NCBI GenBank assembly: GCA_020850995.1
Contig: JADZDP010000122.1
Span: forward strand, 1 to 36,085
DNA from: Deltaproteobacteria bacterium
GTDB lineage: Bacteria; Myxococcota; UBA727; VGSZ01
Direction: 5' to 3'
Length of the DNA stretch: 36,085 bases
Part shown: piece after piece, positions 1 to 9,600 of the stretch
Position numbering within the stretch: the first letter of the stretch is position 1
How the letters are laid out: each line of letters begins with the position of its first letter
The notes under the pieces: model-generated
Databases searched by the model: none
Seen by the model: the letters and a program-made list of their open reading frames with translations, nothing else
What the model was told of the DNA's origin: nothing
Position numbers and translations under genes: made by a program

Positions 1-649
1 CGCACACGCTCACCGGGCTGTACTTGGGCGCGTTCTTCGCGCAGAACTCCATGGTGTCGCCCACCAGGCGCACCGAGTCGTCGACGGGGAAGATCCAGGT
101 GCCGCGGCCGATGAACTCTTTGAGGATGTCGTTCTGCGCCGTGCCCTTGAGGTCCTTGAGCGCGTAGCCCCGCTTACCTGCCATGGCGAAGTACATGGCC
201 ATGATGGGCACGGCGGAGCCGTTGATGGTCAACGAGGTCGAGATCTTGGCGAGGTCGATGCCCTCGAAGGCGATCTCCATGTCGGCTAGCGTGTCGACCG
301 CCATGCCCACGCGCCCCACCTCGCCCTGCGCCATGGGGTGGTCCGAGTCGTAGCCGTTCTGGGTCGGCAGGTCGAAGGCGACGTTGAGCCCGGTCTGGCC
401 GTTCTTGATGAGGAACAAAAAGCGCTCGCGCGTCTCCTCGGCGGTGCCGAAGCCCGAGTACTGCCGCATGGTCCACGGGCGCCCGCGGTACATGGTGGGG
501 TGAATGCCGCGCGTGTAGGGGTGCTCGCCGGGCGCGCCCACGCGGCCGTAGCCACCGCTCGCCTCGACGTCGGTGGGGCCGTACACCGGCTTCACCTCGA
601 GGCCCGACTCCCAAACCACGCGGGAGGTCTCGCTCTTGTCCTTGCTCAT
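1..649 (-). CDS. Acyl-CoA mutase (methylmalonyl-CoA mutase type) large subunit, N-terminal part, runs off the left edge
   Basis: Translating the minus strand from the ATG at 649 gives about 216 residues of the TIM-barrel part of a coenzyme B12-dependent acyl-CoA mutase, with runs such as HPTMYRGRPWTMRQYSGFG and AFDLPTQNGYDSDHP. The C-terminal end lies outside the window. The Tyr in MRQYSGFG (residue 64) and the Arg in IGRGTWIFP (residue 182) fit the two residues that distinguish methylmalonyl-CoA mutase (Tyr89 and Arg207 in the Propionibacterium enzyme) from isobutyryl-CoA mutase (Phe, Gln). That favours a substrate with a free carboxylate. The start overlaps the stop of the separate B12-binding subunit by 4 bases (ATGA). 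In this operon it could rearrange an aryl-succinyl-CoA rather than methylmalonyl-CoA (inference). The family assignment is secure, the substrate is not. Confidence 0.93.
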   Translation of the reverse strand, partial: MSKDKSETSRVVWESGLEVKPVYGPTDVEASGGYGRVGAPGEHPYTRGIHPTMYRGRPWTMRQYSGFGTAEETRERFLFLIKNGQTGLNVAFDLPTQNGYDSDHPMAQGEVGRVGMAVDTLADMEIAFEGIDLAKISTSLTINGSAVPIMAMYFAMAGKRGYALKDLKGTAQNDILKEFIGRGTWIFPVDDSVRLVGDTMEFCAKNAPKYSPVSVC

Positions 650-1059
650 CGCGTGGCCCTCGCCTTGTTGCCGGTGCCCACCACCTGCTCGATGCCCTTG
701 ACGACGTCCTCGAAGGGCGTGCCCACGGGGAACACCGCGGCCACGCCGAGCGCCAGCAACGGCTCGCGGTCGCGCTCGGGGATGACGCCACCCACCACGA
801 GAGGCAGGTGCCCGAGGCCCTTTTCCTTGAGCGCCGCGAGCGCGCTCTTGGCCAGCGGCAGGTGGGCCCCCGACATGACCGACAGGCCCACCACGTCGAC
901 GCCCTCGGCGGCAGCGCGCTCGGCGATCTGCTCGGGCGAGCGCTTCAGCCCCGAGTAGCTCACCTGCATACCGGCCTCGGCGAGCGCGCGGCCCACCAGC
1001 TTGGCGCCCACGTCGTGGCCGTCGAGCCCAGGTTTGGCGATGAGGACCTTGATGGTCAT
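646..1059 (-). CDS. B12-binding small subunit of the acyl-CoA mutase
   Basis: This 137-residue protein is a stand-alone cobalamin-binding domain. It carries the DxHxxG motif (D13-G-H15-D-V-G18), in which the His replaces the lower axial ligand of cobalt. It also has the later GLSVMSGAH and VVGGVIP segments that line the nucleotide tail. The length is typical for the small subunit of two-subunit mutases (archaeal methylmalonyl-CoA, isobutyryl-CoA and hydroxyisobutyryl-CoA mutases). It overlaps the acyl-CoA dehydrogenase stop upstream and the large-subunit start downstream, each by 4 bases, so the two mutase subunits are almost certainly made together. The ATG at 1059 is the only sensible start. 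Confidence 0.95.
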   Translation of the reverse strand: MTIKVLIAKPGLDGHDVGAKLVGRALAEAGMQVSYSGLKRSPEQIAERAAAEGVDVVGLSVMSGAHLPLAKSALAALKEKGLGHLPLVVGGVIPERDREPLLALGVAAVFPVGTPFEDVVKGIEQVVGTGNKARATR

Positions 1060-2171
1060 GTGAGCATCCCTCGCGCGATGTTGGTCATCAGGATCTCCGA
1101 AGTGCCGCCGCCGATCAGCGTGAAGCGCACGTCGCGCAGGTAGCGCTCTACGTCGTAGTCGGTGGCGTAGCCGTAGGAAGCGAGCACGCGCGCCGCGTGA
1201 TCGCACACGCGCAGCGCGGCCTCGGAGGCGAACAGCTTGGCCATGGCGGCCTCGTCGGCGTTCGCCAGCTTCTCGTCGCTGCGGCGGGCCGCCCAGTGCA
1301 CCATCTGGCGGGCAGCTTCGAGGTCGGTGCGCATCTGCGCGAGGTGGAGCTGGATGGCCTGGTGCTCGCCGATCGGCTTGCCGAACTGCACGCGCTCTTT
1401 TGCATAGCGAACGGCGTCCTCGAGGGCGGCGCGCGCCACGCCCACGGCGAGCGCGCCCGTCATCACGCGGATCTCGGCGAGGATCTCGCGCAACGAGGCC
1501 ATGCCCGAGCCCGCGGCGCCGAGCATGAGGGCCGGCGTGCCGTCGAGCGCCAGCTCGGAGGTGAGCGAGCCTTTGACCCCCATCTTGTCGATGGCGCGCC
1601 CGACGCTGAGGCCCGGCGCGCCGCGCTCCACCAAGAAGACCGACAGCTCCTTGGCGCCGGTGCGCGCCAGCACCGTGAAGACCTCGGCGACGGGCGCAGA
1701 GGTCACCCAGGTCTTGTTGCCCGTGAGCTTCCAGCCATCGCCGTGCTGTTCCGCGCGGGTCTTCATGGACGACAGGTCGCTGCCCGCGCCGGGCTCGGTC
1801 ATGCAGATGCCGGCCACCGCCTCTCCCGAGAACACACGAGGCAGGAGCGCCGTGCGCCGCGCGCCCTCGAGGTGCCGGTGCAAGAAGAAGCTGCCCATCA
1901 AGGACTGCATGGTGCAGCTCGCGGCGAGGGACAGGCTGCCCCACGCGAGCTCTTCCACCGCGAGCACGTAGGAGAGCACATCGGCGCCGGCGCCCTCGGG
2001 CTCGGGGTAGCGCATGGAGAAGAAGCCGGTCTTCCCCACCTCGCGAAAGAGCTCGCCATCGAAGCTCTTGCCCTCGTCGATGGCGCGAGCGCGCGGACGG
2101 ATGGCGCGCACGGCCAGATCGTGGAAGGCGCGGCGCACCTCGATCTGCTCGGGGGAGAGACCGCCGCTCAC
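1056..2171 (-). CDS. Acyl-CoA dehydrogenase
   Basis: The protein has 371 residues, counted from a GTG at 2171 that overlaps the stop of the upstream HyuB-like gene (GTGA). It shows the acyl-CoA dehydrogenase pattern: an N-terminal helical domain, the middle-strand signature CMTEPGAGSD with the following TGNKTWVTSA, and a C-terminal FAD-binding helical domain with RVQFGKPIGEHQAIQ. The C-terminal stretch reads LIGGGTSEI. In medium-chain enzymes the catalytic Glu sits just before GTS, and here that position is Gly, so the base must come from elsewhere or the reaction differs. Isovaleryl- and long-chain types also place it elsewhere. In an indoleacetate-type pathway this enzyme would oxidise, perhaps with decarboxylation, the malonyl-CoA-type mutase product (inference). 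The general function is firm, the substrate is unknown. Confidence 0.93.
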   Translation of the reverse strand: MSGGLSPEQIEVRRAFHDLAVRAIRPRARAIDEGKSFDGELFREVGKTGFFSMRYPEPEGAGADVLSYVLAVEELAWGSLSLAASCTMQSLMGSFFLHRHLEGARRTALLPRVFSGEAVAGICMTEPGAGSDLSSMKTRAEQHGDGWKLTGNKTWVTSAPVAEVFTVLARTGAKELSVFLVERGAPGLSVGRAIDKMGVKGSLTSELALDGTPALMLGAAGSGMASLREILAEIRVMTGALAVGVARAALEDAVRYAKERVQFGKPIGEHQAIQLHLAQMRTDLEAARQMVHWAARRSDEKLANADEAAMAKLFASEAALRVCDHAARVLASYGYATDYDVERYLRDVRFTLIGGGTSEILMTNIARGMLT

Positions 2172-3931
2172 GATCGCTTCCCCCGCAGGCGCGCGGTGGC
2201 GTCCTCGTCGATCTCGAGCCGCTCGTCGAGCGCCACGCCGTAGAGCTCGAGCGCGGCGCCGCGCGAGATGACGCCGTTTCGCACCTCGTCGCACACCTTG
2301 GCCGCGGGCCGCTCGCGCGGGTCGCCCCAGCCGCCGCCGCCGCCCGCGATCTGCAGGTACTCGGTGCCCGCGGGCACGTCTTTGACGATGTCCTTGGTGC
2401 GCGGCACCACGGTGCTGCCGTCGGGTCGGTGCAGCTCGATCTTGTTGAGCGTCCCCTCACGGCCCCCTTGCAGCCCAAAGGCAGGCTCCACGTCGCCGTC
2501 GCCGAAGGTGACGAGCTGCGTACCGGTACCGCCCACGCGATAGCGCGTGCGCACGCCCAGGCCGCCGCGGTACTTGCCCGCGCCCGCCGAGTCGCAGAGC
2601 AGCTCATGCTCGAGCAAGAGGTGGGGCGTCTGCTGCTCGAACATCTCGTAGTCCTGATCGAGCACGCCGCCTGACGCGTCGATCATGCCGATGTGGTCGT
2701 AGCCGTCGCAGGTGGGCATGGCGCCCGAGCCGCCCTTGAGCCCCATGAACATGATGTCGACGTAGGGCTCGGCCTTCGTGGTGTCGGTTCCCGTCGACAG
2801 TGAGCACAAGAGCTGGTTCCAGCCAGCGCCGACGCGCTCAGGGATGACGGGCGCGAGCGCGCGGATGATGGCGTCGGCGTTGTTCGGGCACAGGTGGTTG
2901 CCGTAGGTGGTGGCCGCCGGGAAGGCCGCGTTCAGGATGGTGCCCTCGGGGATGACGATGTCGATGGGCTCGAGCATGCCCTCGTTGTGCGGGATGTCGG
3001 GGTTCACCATCTGCAAGAAGGTGAGCACCGTGGCCGACGCGCTCGATGTGTAAGTGCCGTTGACGAAGGCGTTGGTCTGCTTGTCGGTCCCCGTGTAATC
3101 GAACCTGATGTGCTCATCGTCGACGGTGATGGTGACCTTGATCTTGTACTTCGACCCGACGTTCTTGCCGTCGTAGTAGGCCCAGGCCTCGCCCATGTAG
3201 CTGCCCTTCGGGATGGCGCGGATCTCCGCCTGCATCAGCTTCTTGGCGGCGTCGAACAGCGCCAGCTTGTGCGCCTCGAACACCTCGAGGCCGTACTTGC
3301 CGATGAGCGCCTGCAGGCGACGCTCGCCCACGGTGCAAGAGCCGATCTCTGCCTGCATGTCGGCCTCGACGATGTCGAGCCGAATGTTGGCGAAGATCAG
3401 ATCCCAGACGTCTTTGCGCACGGCCCCGCGCTCCACCACCTTGACCGCGGGGATGCGCAGCGCCTCTTGCCAGATCTCGGTGGCGTCGGGGTTGTAGCCG
3501 CCGCGCACGTTGCCGCCGATGTCGGCTTGGTGCCCCTTGGTGGCCGACCACGCCACCAGTTGGTCGCCGACGAAGATGGGCTTGAAGGCGGCGACGTCGT
3601 TGTTCTGGTTTCCGAGCGAGAACACGTCGTTGTGAAAGAACACGTCGCCCGGGAAGATGTTGCCCTTGAACTTCTGGGCGATGTGCTTGCACACCGGCGC
3701 CAACGAGAAGGACAGGATGGGCAGGTTCTCGGTCTGCTCGAGCATGCGCCCTTCAGCGTCGTACAGACCGGTCACGTAGTCGCGCGCCTCGCACAGGATG
3801 GGCGAGCGCGTGGTGCGCTCCATGGAGACGCTCATCTCCTCGGTGATGGCCTTGAGCGCACGCCCGATGATGGCCACGAGGACCGGGTCCACCTTGACGT
3901 CCGACGCTGCGGCCTTGGTGCTCTCGCTCAT
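2168..3931 (-). CDS. HyuB-type subunit of an ATP-dependent hydantoinase/oxoprolinase-like enzyme
   Basis: This 587-residue protein is a full-length member of the hydantoinase B/oxoprolinase family, with the N-terminal VDPVLVAIIGRALKAITEEM block, FDYTGTDKQTNAFVNG in the middle and YRGGLGVRTRYRV near the end. HyuB pairs with HyuA in enzymes that use ATP to open cyclic amides (N-methylhydantoin, 5-oxoproline) or to carboxylate ketones (acetone and acetophenone carboxylases). The HyuA partner lies 3 bases upstream, and the acyl-CoA dehydrogenase follows with a 4-base overlap. In anaerobic indoleacetate degraders a pair of this type is proposed to open the lactam ring of an oxindole intermediate, which fits this operon. 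The substrate cannot be read from the sequence. Confidence 0.93.
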   Translation of the reverse strand: MSESTKAAASDVKVDPVLVAIIGRALKAITEEMSVSMERTTRSPILCEARDYVTGLYDAEGRMLEQTENLPILSFSLAPVCKHIAQKFKGNIFPGDVFFHNDVFSLGNQNNDVAAFKPIFVGDQLVAWSATKGHQADIGGNVRGGYNPDATEIWQEALRIPAVKVVERGAVRKDVWDLIFANIRLDIVEADMQAEIGSCTVGERRLQALIGKYGLEVFEAHKLALFDAAKKLMQAEIRAIPKGSYMGEAWAYYDGKNVGSKYKIKVTITVDDEHIRFDYTGTDKQTNAFVNGTYTSSASATVLTFLQMVNPDIPHNEGMLEPIDIVIPEGTILNAAFPAATTYGNHLCPNNADAIIRALAPVIPERVGAGWNQLLCSLSTGTDTTKAEPYVDIMFMGLKGGSGAMPTCDGYDHIGMIDASGGVLDQDYEMFEQQTPHLLLEHELLCDSAGAGKYRGGLGVRTRYRVGGTGTQLVTFGDGDVEPAFGLQGGREGTLNKIELHRPDGSTVVPRTKDIVKDVPAGTEYLQIAGGGGGWGDPRERPAAKVCDEVRNGVISRGAALELYGVALDERLEIDEDATARLRGKRS

Positions 3932-3934
3932 GGC

Positions 3935-6019
3935 TCAGACCTTCCTCGTGAGGTTGCGCGTGAGGCGCGCGCTGCCGAGCGCGTCGATGGTGGCGGAAAA
4001 CGAGCGCGTCACCACGATGGTGGTGTCGACGCGCTCGATGAGCGCGGGCCCAGGGATGTGGTCGCCGGCCATGAGCATCGAGGCCTGGTAGATGGGCGTG
4101 AGCTCGAAGTCGTTGTCCTCGGGGACGAAGGCGCGCCGTGCCCCCGACAGCGCGCGCTTGATCTCACCCTCGGCGGGCGGCACGCGCGGCAGCACCGGCT
4201 TGTCGGTGGTGCCCACAGCTTTGAGGCGCACCGTGATGAGCTCGATATCGGTGCCCTCTTTGCCGAGGTCATAGCCGTACAAGCGGTTGTGCTCGGCATG
4301 GAAGGCGCTCGTGGTCGCCGACAGCTCGCCCTTGGCGATGTCCGCGCGCGCCACGGGCACCGTGACCTCGTGGTACTGCTTGAGGTAGCGCAGGTCGAAG
4401 GCCGGCTCGAGGCGGCGCTGTGTTGGCGCCACTCCCTCGGCGTGCAGCTGCGCCTCGGCCTCGGCCTCTAGCTCGGCGAGGAGCGCGTTCAGCTCCTTGA
4501 AGTCGAGGCGCGAGAGGCGACGCATGTACGAGCGCGCGAAGTCGTGGCGCAGGTCCGAGAGCACCATGCCGGTGGCGCACAGCACCGACGCGGTGGGCGG
4601 CACCACGATGTTCTCGATCTCGAGCTCCTCGGCGATCATGCAAGCGTGCAGCGGCCCGGCGCCGCCGGCGACGACGAGCGGCAGCTCGCGCGGATCGATG
4701 CCGCGACGCACCGTCACCTCGCGCACACCGTGCGCCATGTTGGCGTTGACCACGCGATACATGCCCGCGGCCGCCTGCTGCAGCGAGAGCCCGAGCGGCT
4801 TGGCGACCCGCTCGGTGATGGCGCGCTTGGCGGCCTCCACGTCGAGCGTGAGGCGCCCGCCGGCGAAGTTGTGCGGGTCGAGGTAGCCGAGCACCACGTT
4901 GGCGTCGGTGACGCAGGGCTTCTCGCCGCCGCGCCCGTAGCATGCGGGCCCCGGCATGGCGCCTGCCGACTGGGGCCCCATGCGCAAGAGCCCGCCCTCG
5001 TCGATCCACGCGATGCTGCCGCCGCCGGCGCCGATGGTGGTGATCTCGAGCATGGGCAGCGCGATGCGCAGGCGCTCGATGTCGCCCTCGTTGCGCATGG
5101 CGGCCTCGCCCCCGCGCACCAACGAGGCATCGAAGCTGGTGCCGCCCATGTCGACGACCACGCAGTCGCCGTTGCCGATGTCCTTGGTGTAGGCGGCGGC
5201 AGCAGCGGGCGCGCCGGCCGGGCCGCTCAAGAGCGTGGCCGCGGGCCTGCCCATGGTCACCGTGGGCAGGGCCACGCCGCCCGAGGACTGCATGATGAGC
5301 AAGACGCCGCCGAAGCCCACCTCGGCCAGGCGCTTGGTCAAGCGATCGAGGTAGCCCTTGAGGATGGGACCGACGTACGCGTTCATCACCGTCGTCGACA
5401 CGCGGTTGTAGAAGCGCACCGTCGGCAACACCTCGGTCGAAGCGCTGACGTAGGCATCGGGCATGGCGGCGCGCACCAGCTCGGCAGCCGCGCGCTCGTG
5501 CGCGGGGTTGGCGAAGGAATTCATGAAGCACACGGCCACAGCGCCCACGCCAGCCTGCTTCATCGTCTCCACGCCACGGCGCACATCGTCGAGGTCGAGG
5601 GCGGTGAGCTCCGTGCCGTCGCGATCGAGGCGGCCCTTGACCGGCAGGCGCAAGGCGCGCGGCACCAGCGGCGTAACGTTCTGGTAGCGGTTGTCGTACT
5701 GCGCCTCGCGGATGCCGCGCCGCATCTCGAGCGCGTCGCGCACGCCCTCGGTGGTGAAGAGGCCGGTGGTGGCGCCGTTGCGCGTCAGCGTAGCGTTGGT
5801 GGTGACGGTCGTGCCGTGCACGATGGCGCTGATGGAGCGCAGGAAGGCGCCGTGCTCCATCCCCACGCGCTCTGCCAACGCGCGCAGCCCGTCGACGAGG
5901 CCGATGGAGGGGTCCGCCGGCGTCGACAAGGTCTTGTGCGTTTCGATGCGGCCGTCCGACGACCACAGGAACAAGTCGGTGAAGGTGCCACCGACGTCAA
6001 TGCCGAGCTTGAAGGCCAT
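3935..6019 (-). CDS. HyuA-type ATPase subunit of a hydantoinase/oxoprolinase-like enzyme
   Basis: The protein has 694 residues and an actin-like ATPase fold. It carries phosphate 1 (GIDVGGTFTD, residues 6-15), phosphate 2 (VVDMGGTSFDAS, from residue 288) and an adenosine-type glycine motif (VVAGGAGPLHA, about 450). The HGTTVTTNATLTRNGA block is typical of HyuA, and the length is normal for the family. The subunit phosphorylates the substrate amide or carbonyl so that it can be hydrolysed or carboxylated by the HyuA/HyuB complex. The ATG at 6019 gives the canonical N-terminus and lies inside the end of iorB, overlapping it by 23 bases. The partner HyuB follows after 3 bases. No gamma-type third subunit of an acetone carboxylase is nearby, which favours ring opening over carboxylation (inference). 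Confidence 0.94.
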   Translation of the reverse strand: MAFKLGIDVGGTFTDLFLWSSDGRIETHKTLSTPADPSIGLVDGLRALAERVGMEHGAFLRSISAIVHGTTVTTNATLTRNGATTGLFTTEGVRDALEMRRGIREAQYDNRYQNVTPLVPRALRLPVKGRLDRDGTELTALDLDDVRRGVETMKQAGVGAVAVCFMNSFANPAHERAAAELVRAAMPDAYVSASTEVLPTVRFYNRVSTTVMNAYVGPILKGYLDRLTKRLAEVGFGGVLLIMQSSGGVALPTVTMGRPAATLLSGPAGAPAAAAAYTKDIGNGDCVVVDMGGTSFDASLVRGGEAAMRNEGDIERLRIALPMLEITTIGAGGGSIAWIDEGGLLRMGPQSAGAMPGPACYGRGGEKPCVTDANVVLGYLDPHNFAGGRLTLDVEAAKRAITERVAKPLGLSLQQAAAGMYRVVNANMAHGVREVTVRRGIDPRELPLVVAGGAGPLHACMIAEELEIENIVVPPTASVLCATGMVLSDLRHDFARSYMRRLSRLDFKELNALLAELEAEAEAQLHAEGVAPTQRRLEPAFDLRYLKQYHEVTVPVARADIAKGELSATTSAFHAEHNRLYGYDLGKEGTDIELITVRLKAVGTTDKPVLPRVPPAEGEIKRALSGARRAFVPEDNDFELTPIYQASMLMAGDHIPGPALIERVDTTIVVTRSFSATIDALGSARLTRNLTRKV

Positions 6020-6632
6020 CGCGGGTCCCCTGCGAGCTGTTCCATTCATGGAAGGTGGTCTCGGCGCCGAGCGCGAACGCGCGCTGCGCCTCGGCGTTGC
6101 CGGCCAGCGCGGCGACGAGCGCGTCGGCGGAGACGCCGAGCGCGACAAACGGGGCCTGGCGCGTGAGCGCGCCCAGCATCGCCACGCCCACCGCGCGCGC
6201 CAAGCCGAGGGGCGTAAGCGCGCCGCTGAGGTCCGCCGTGAGCACGCGGCCGGCGCGCACCGCCACGCGCCCGAGCAGCTCGTCAATCGACGGGTAGCCT
6301 TGGCCCGCGCGCGTGCGCTCGTACGGCACCACGGTGGCGATGTTGACGAGCACGACAGTGCGTGGGCCAAAGGCGGAGGCCGCGCGCGCCGCCTCGATGG
6401 GCTCGAGCGCCACCACCACATCGGGTGCACCCTCGAGGAGCGCCGCCTCGGCCGCGCCCACGATGACGAAGCTCGACACGCTGCCGCCGCGTTGCGACAT
6501 GCCATGAAGCTGCCCGATGTTGACGCGCTTGCCGGCCGCAAAGAGCGCGCGCCCGAATAGCTCGGCGGCGCGCAAGACGCCCTGGCCACCGACCCCGCAG
6601 AACAGCACCTGGAGCTCGGCGACGCGGCTCAT
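5997..6632 (-). CDS. iorB: Indolepyruvate oxidoreductase beta subunit (IorB)
   Basis: This 211-residue protein belongs to the 2-oxoacid ferredoxin oxidoreductase gamma/IorB family. It has the N-terminal FCGVGGQGVLRAAELFGRAL motif and the GMSQRGGSVSS block, which are characteristic of the beta subunit that completes the TPP-dependent enzyme. IorAB oxidatively decarboxylates aryl pyruvates (indolepyruvate, phenylpyruvate) to aryl-acetyl-CoA. The ATG at 6632 overlaps the stop of the iorA fusion by 4 bases, so the two subunits should be produced together. The last 23 bases overlap the HyuA-type gene. Preference for indolepyruvate over other aryl pyruvates cannot be judged from sequence alone. Confidence 0.93.
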   Translation of the reverse strand: MSRVAELQVLFCGVGGQGVLRAAELFGRALFAAGKRVNIGQLHGMSQRGGSVSSFVIVGAAEAALLEGAPDVVVALEPIEAARAASAFGPRTVVLVNIATVVPYERTRAGQGYPSIDELLGRVAVRAGRVLTADLSGALTPLGLARAVGVAMLGALTRQAPFVALGVSADALVAALAGNAEAQRAFALGAETTFHEWNSSQGTRDGLQARH

Positions 6633-9600
6633 GCGATGGCCCCGTTCGGACAGGTCGAGACGCACAGGCGGCAGTCGATGCACAGGGCGCGGTCGATGTG
6701 AATGCCGCCCTCGACGTAGAAGGCGGGACAGCCCACCACCTCGGTGCACACGGAGCAGTTGCCGCACTGCCCACAGACCAGGCAGCGCTCGGCCTCGCGG
6801 CGCGCCGCCTCCTCGCTGATGCGGCCCTCCACCTCGTCGAAGCTGCCCGTGCGCGTCGACGCAGGCAGCAGAGGCGCTTGTACGCGCCGGTCGGGATCGC
6901 TGCGGCGCGGCGCGAAGCTCGAGGAGGCGGCAGCGATGGTGGGGCGCGGCGGCGGCGGGCGGCGGGCGGCCTCGGCGCTACCGCGCAGCGCAGCGTCGAC
7001 CCCCCAGGCCGCGCGGCGCCCCGATGCGATGGCGCTCGTGACGCTGCGATCGCGCTCCACCAGATCGCCGGCGGCGAACACGCGCGCGTGGCTGGTGCGG
7101 TTGCCCTCGTCGATCGCCAGGGCGCCCGCGGCGCTCTGCGCCAGGCCCGCGCCCTCGAGCATCGACAGGTCCGGCTGCTGGCCGATGGCGAGCACGATGA
7201 GCTCCACGGGCAGCGCTCGCTCGGTACCCGCGAGCGCGCGGAAGGCGCCGGGATCGACGCGCCGCGGGTCGGTCTTCTCGACGTCGCACAGCAGCACGCC
7301 GCCGTTCTGCCTCGAGCTCACCTTGGTGCGGCAAAGGAGCCGCACGCCCTCGTCCACGGCCGCCTCGATCTCGCTCGTGATGGCGGGCATGTCCTCGCGC
7401 GCCTCGAGGCACGCGACGCTCACGGCGCGCGCGCCCTTGCGCAGCGCCGTACGCGCGGCGTCGATGGCGGAGTTGCCGCCGCCGATCACGAGCACGTTTG
7501 ACGCCGTACCCTCGCCCGCGCGCTCGAGGAAGGCGAGCGCGTCGACGACGCGGGCGTCGCCCTCGCCGGGTACCACCAGCGCGCCGGGCCGCCACGCGCC
7601 GTGCGCGAGCACGACCGCGTCGTGGCCCGCCAGCAGCTCGTCGAGCGCAAGATTGGCACCCAGGGCGCGCCCGAGGTGCAGCTCCACCCCCGCCTGGGTC
7701 ACGCGTGCGAGGTCGCGGGCCAGCGCGTCCTTGGGCAAGCGATACGCGGGGATGCCCCAGCGCAAGAGGCCGCCCGCCTCAGTGCGCGCGTCGAACAGCG
7801 CCACGCGATAGCCGCGCGCACGCAGGTCGTACGCGGCCGCGAGCCCGGCAGGCCCGGCGCCCACCACGGCGACCGTGCGGCCGTGCTCGGCGTCCTTCGG
7901 CAACGACGCGACTGCCGTCGGGTGCTCGTTGGCCCACTCGACCACGAAGCGCTTGAGCTCGTTGATGGCCACGGGCTCGTCGGTAGACGCGCGCACACAC
8001 ACGCGCTCGCAGGGCCGGTGGCACACACGGCACACCGCCTCGGGCAAGGGCAGCCCGTCGAGGATGAGCTCGAGCGCATGCGCGTACTGGCCGGCGGCGA
8101 TGTGCGTGGCGTAGCCCTGAATGCACAAGAAGAGCGGGCACTGGCTCGCGCAGGGCGCCACCGCGGGCCGCGCGCGGGGTGGGTCGTTGCCCACCTCGAG
8201 CGAGCGCGCGCGCGCCATGGAGCGCTCGAAGGGCTTCATCACCGGCTGGCGACACCTGTGTCCGAGCGCCTGGCGACCGCAGGTGCGGCAGGTGTCGTTG
8301 TCCACCTGGGTACGCGCGGGCGCTTGCGCGGGCGCGGTCTCGACGACGGGCGGGTTCTCGATGCCCTCTCGGTGCAGGAACACCGGGCAGGGCCGCTCGA
8401 GGATGAGCACGCTCGGCCCCTTGGCGGCGCGGGCGCGCTCGAAGGCGCCGTGCGTGGCTGCCACCTGCAACGGGTCCACGCGCTCCACGTGGCTCACGCC
8501 CAGGGCCCGCACGATGTTGGCGATGTCGACGCGTCGGCGCACGCGCGCATCTCCGTGGCCGCCGCTCTTGCCGGCGCCGATCTGTACGAGCGGGCTCGTC
8601 TGAAAGCCCGTCATGGCGGTCACGTCGTTGTCGAGCACCACGGTGACAACGTCGGCCTCTTCCTTCACCACATCGAGCAGGGCCGGCATGCCCGAGTGAA
8701 AGAAGGTGGAGTCGCCCAAGAACGCCACCGTGCGCTGCTTGAGCATGCGCGACACACCAGCGGCCAGCGCGATGCCCGAGCCCATCGACAGGAGCGCGTC
8801 GCCCGCGTCGAAGGGCGGCGACGCACCCAGCGTGTAGCAGCCGATGTCGTTGAACATCAGCGCGTCGTCGCCAAAGACCGCCTTCACGGCAACGAAGGCG
8901 GCGCGGTGCGGACAGCCCGAGCACAGGATGGGCGGACGCGCAGGCACCGGCGGCCCTGCGGCCACCGCCGGGGCGTGCTCGACGGTGCGCGGCAGTCCGA
9001 ACGCGCGCTCAACGGCGCCCTGCGCGGCCTCGCGCGACAGCTCACCATGGGTCGGCACGTGGCCGGTGCGCTGCCCGAGGATGCGCACCGGCAGCCCGTA
9101 CACCGACGTGAGGCTGCGCAGCGCATCCTCGAGGAAAGGCGAGAGCTCCTCGACCACCAACAGCTCGTCGAGCCCGCGCAGCTGCTCCACCAACCACTCG
9201 ACGGGCAGCGGGTGCACGGCAGCCACGCGCAGGAAGCTCAGCTCGCGCGCCAGCCCGTGCTCGCGGAGCACGGCGAGCACGTCCGCACACAGCGCGGCGG
9301 CGGCGCCGGAGGAGAGGAGCGCGAGTCGCCCCTGCCCCACGCGCGAGAACGCAGCGCCGTCCGCGAGGATGGCGCGTCGCGCGCGCTCGAGTCGCCCCTC
9401 GATCTCTCCGCGCAGGCGACGTGCGTTCACCGGCACCGGCAACAGGCGCGCCGGATCGCGCACGAAGCCGCGCACGGTGGGCGCTCGCCGAGGCCCCAGG
9501 CGGACGGGCGCGCGGGCGTGGCACACGCGCGTGGTCGGCCGCAGCAGCACCGGCAACTTGCACGCTTCCGAAAGCTCGAAAGCGAAGCGCGTCAGGCGCA

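Noticed and set aside
2894..4471. Plus-strand frame antisense to HyuB/HyuA
   Set aside because: His/Asp/Val-rich shadow without motifs; both hydantoinase genes below it are certain.
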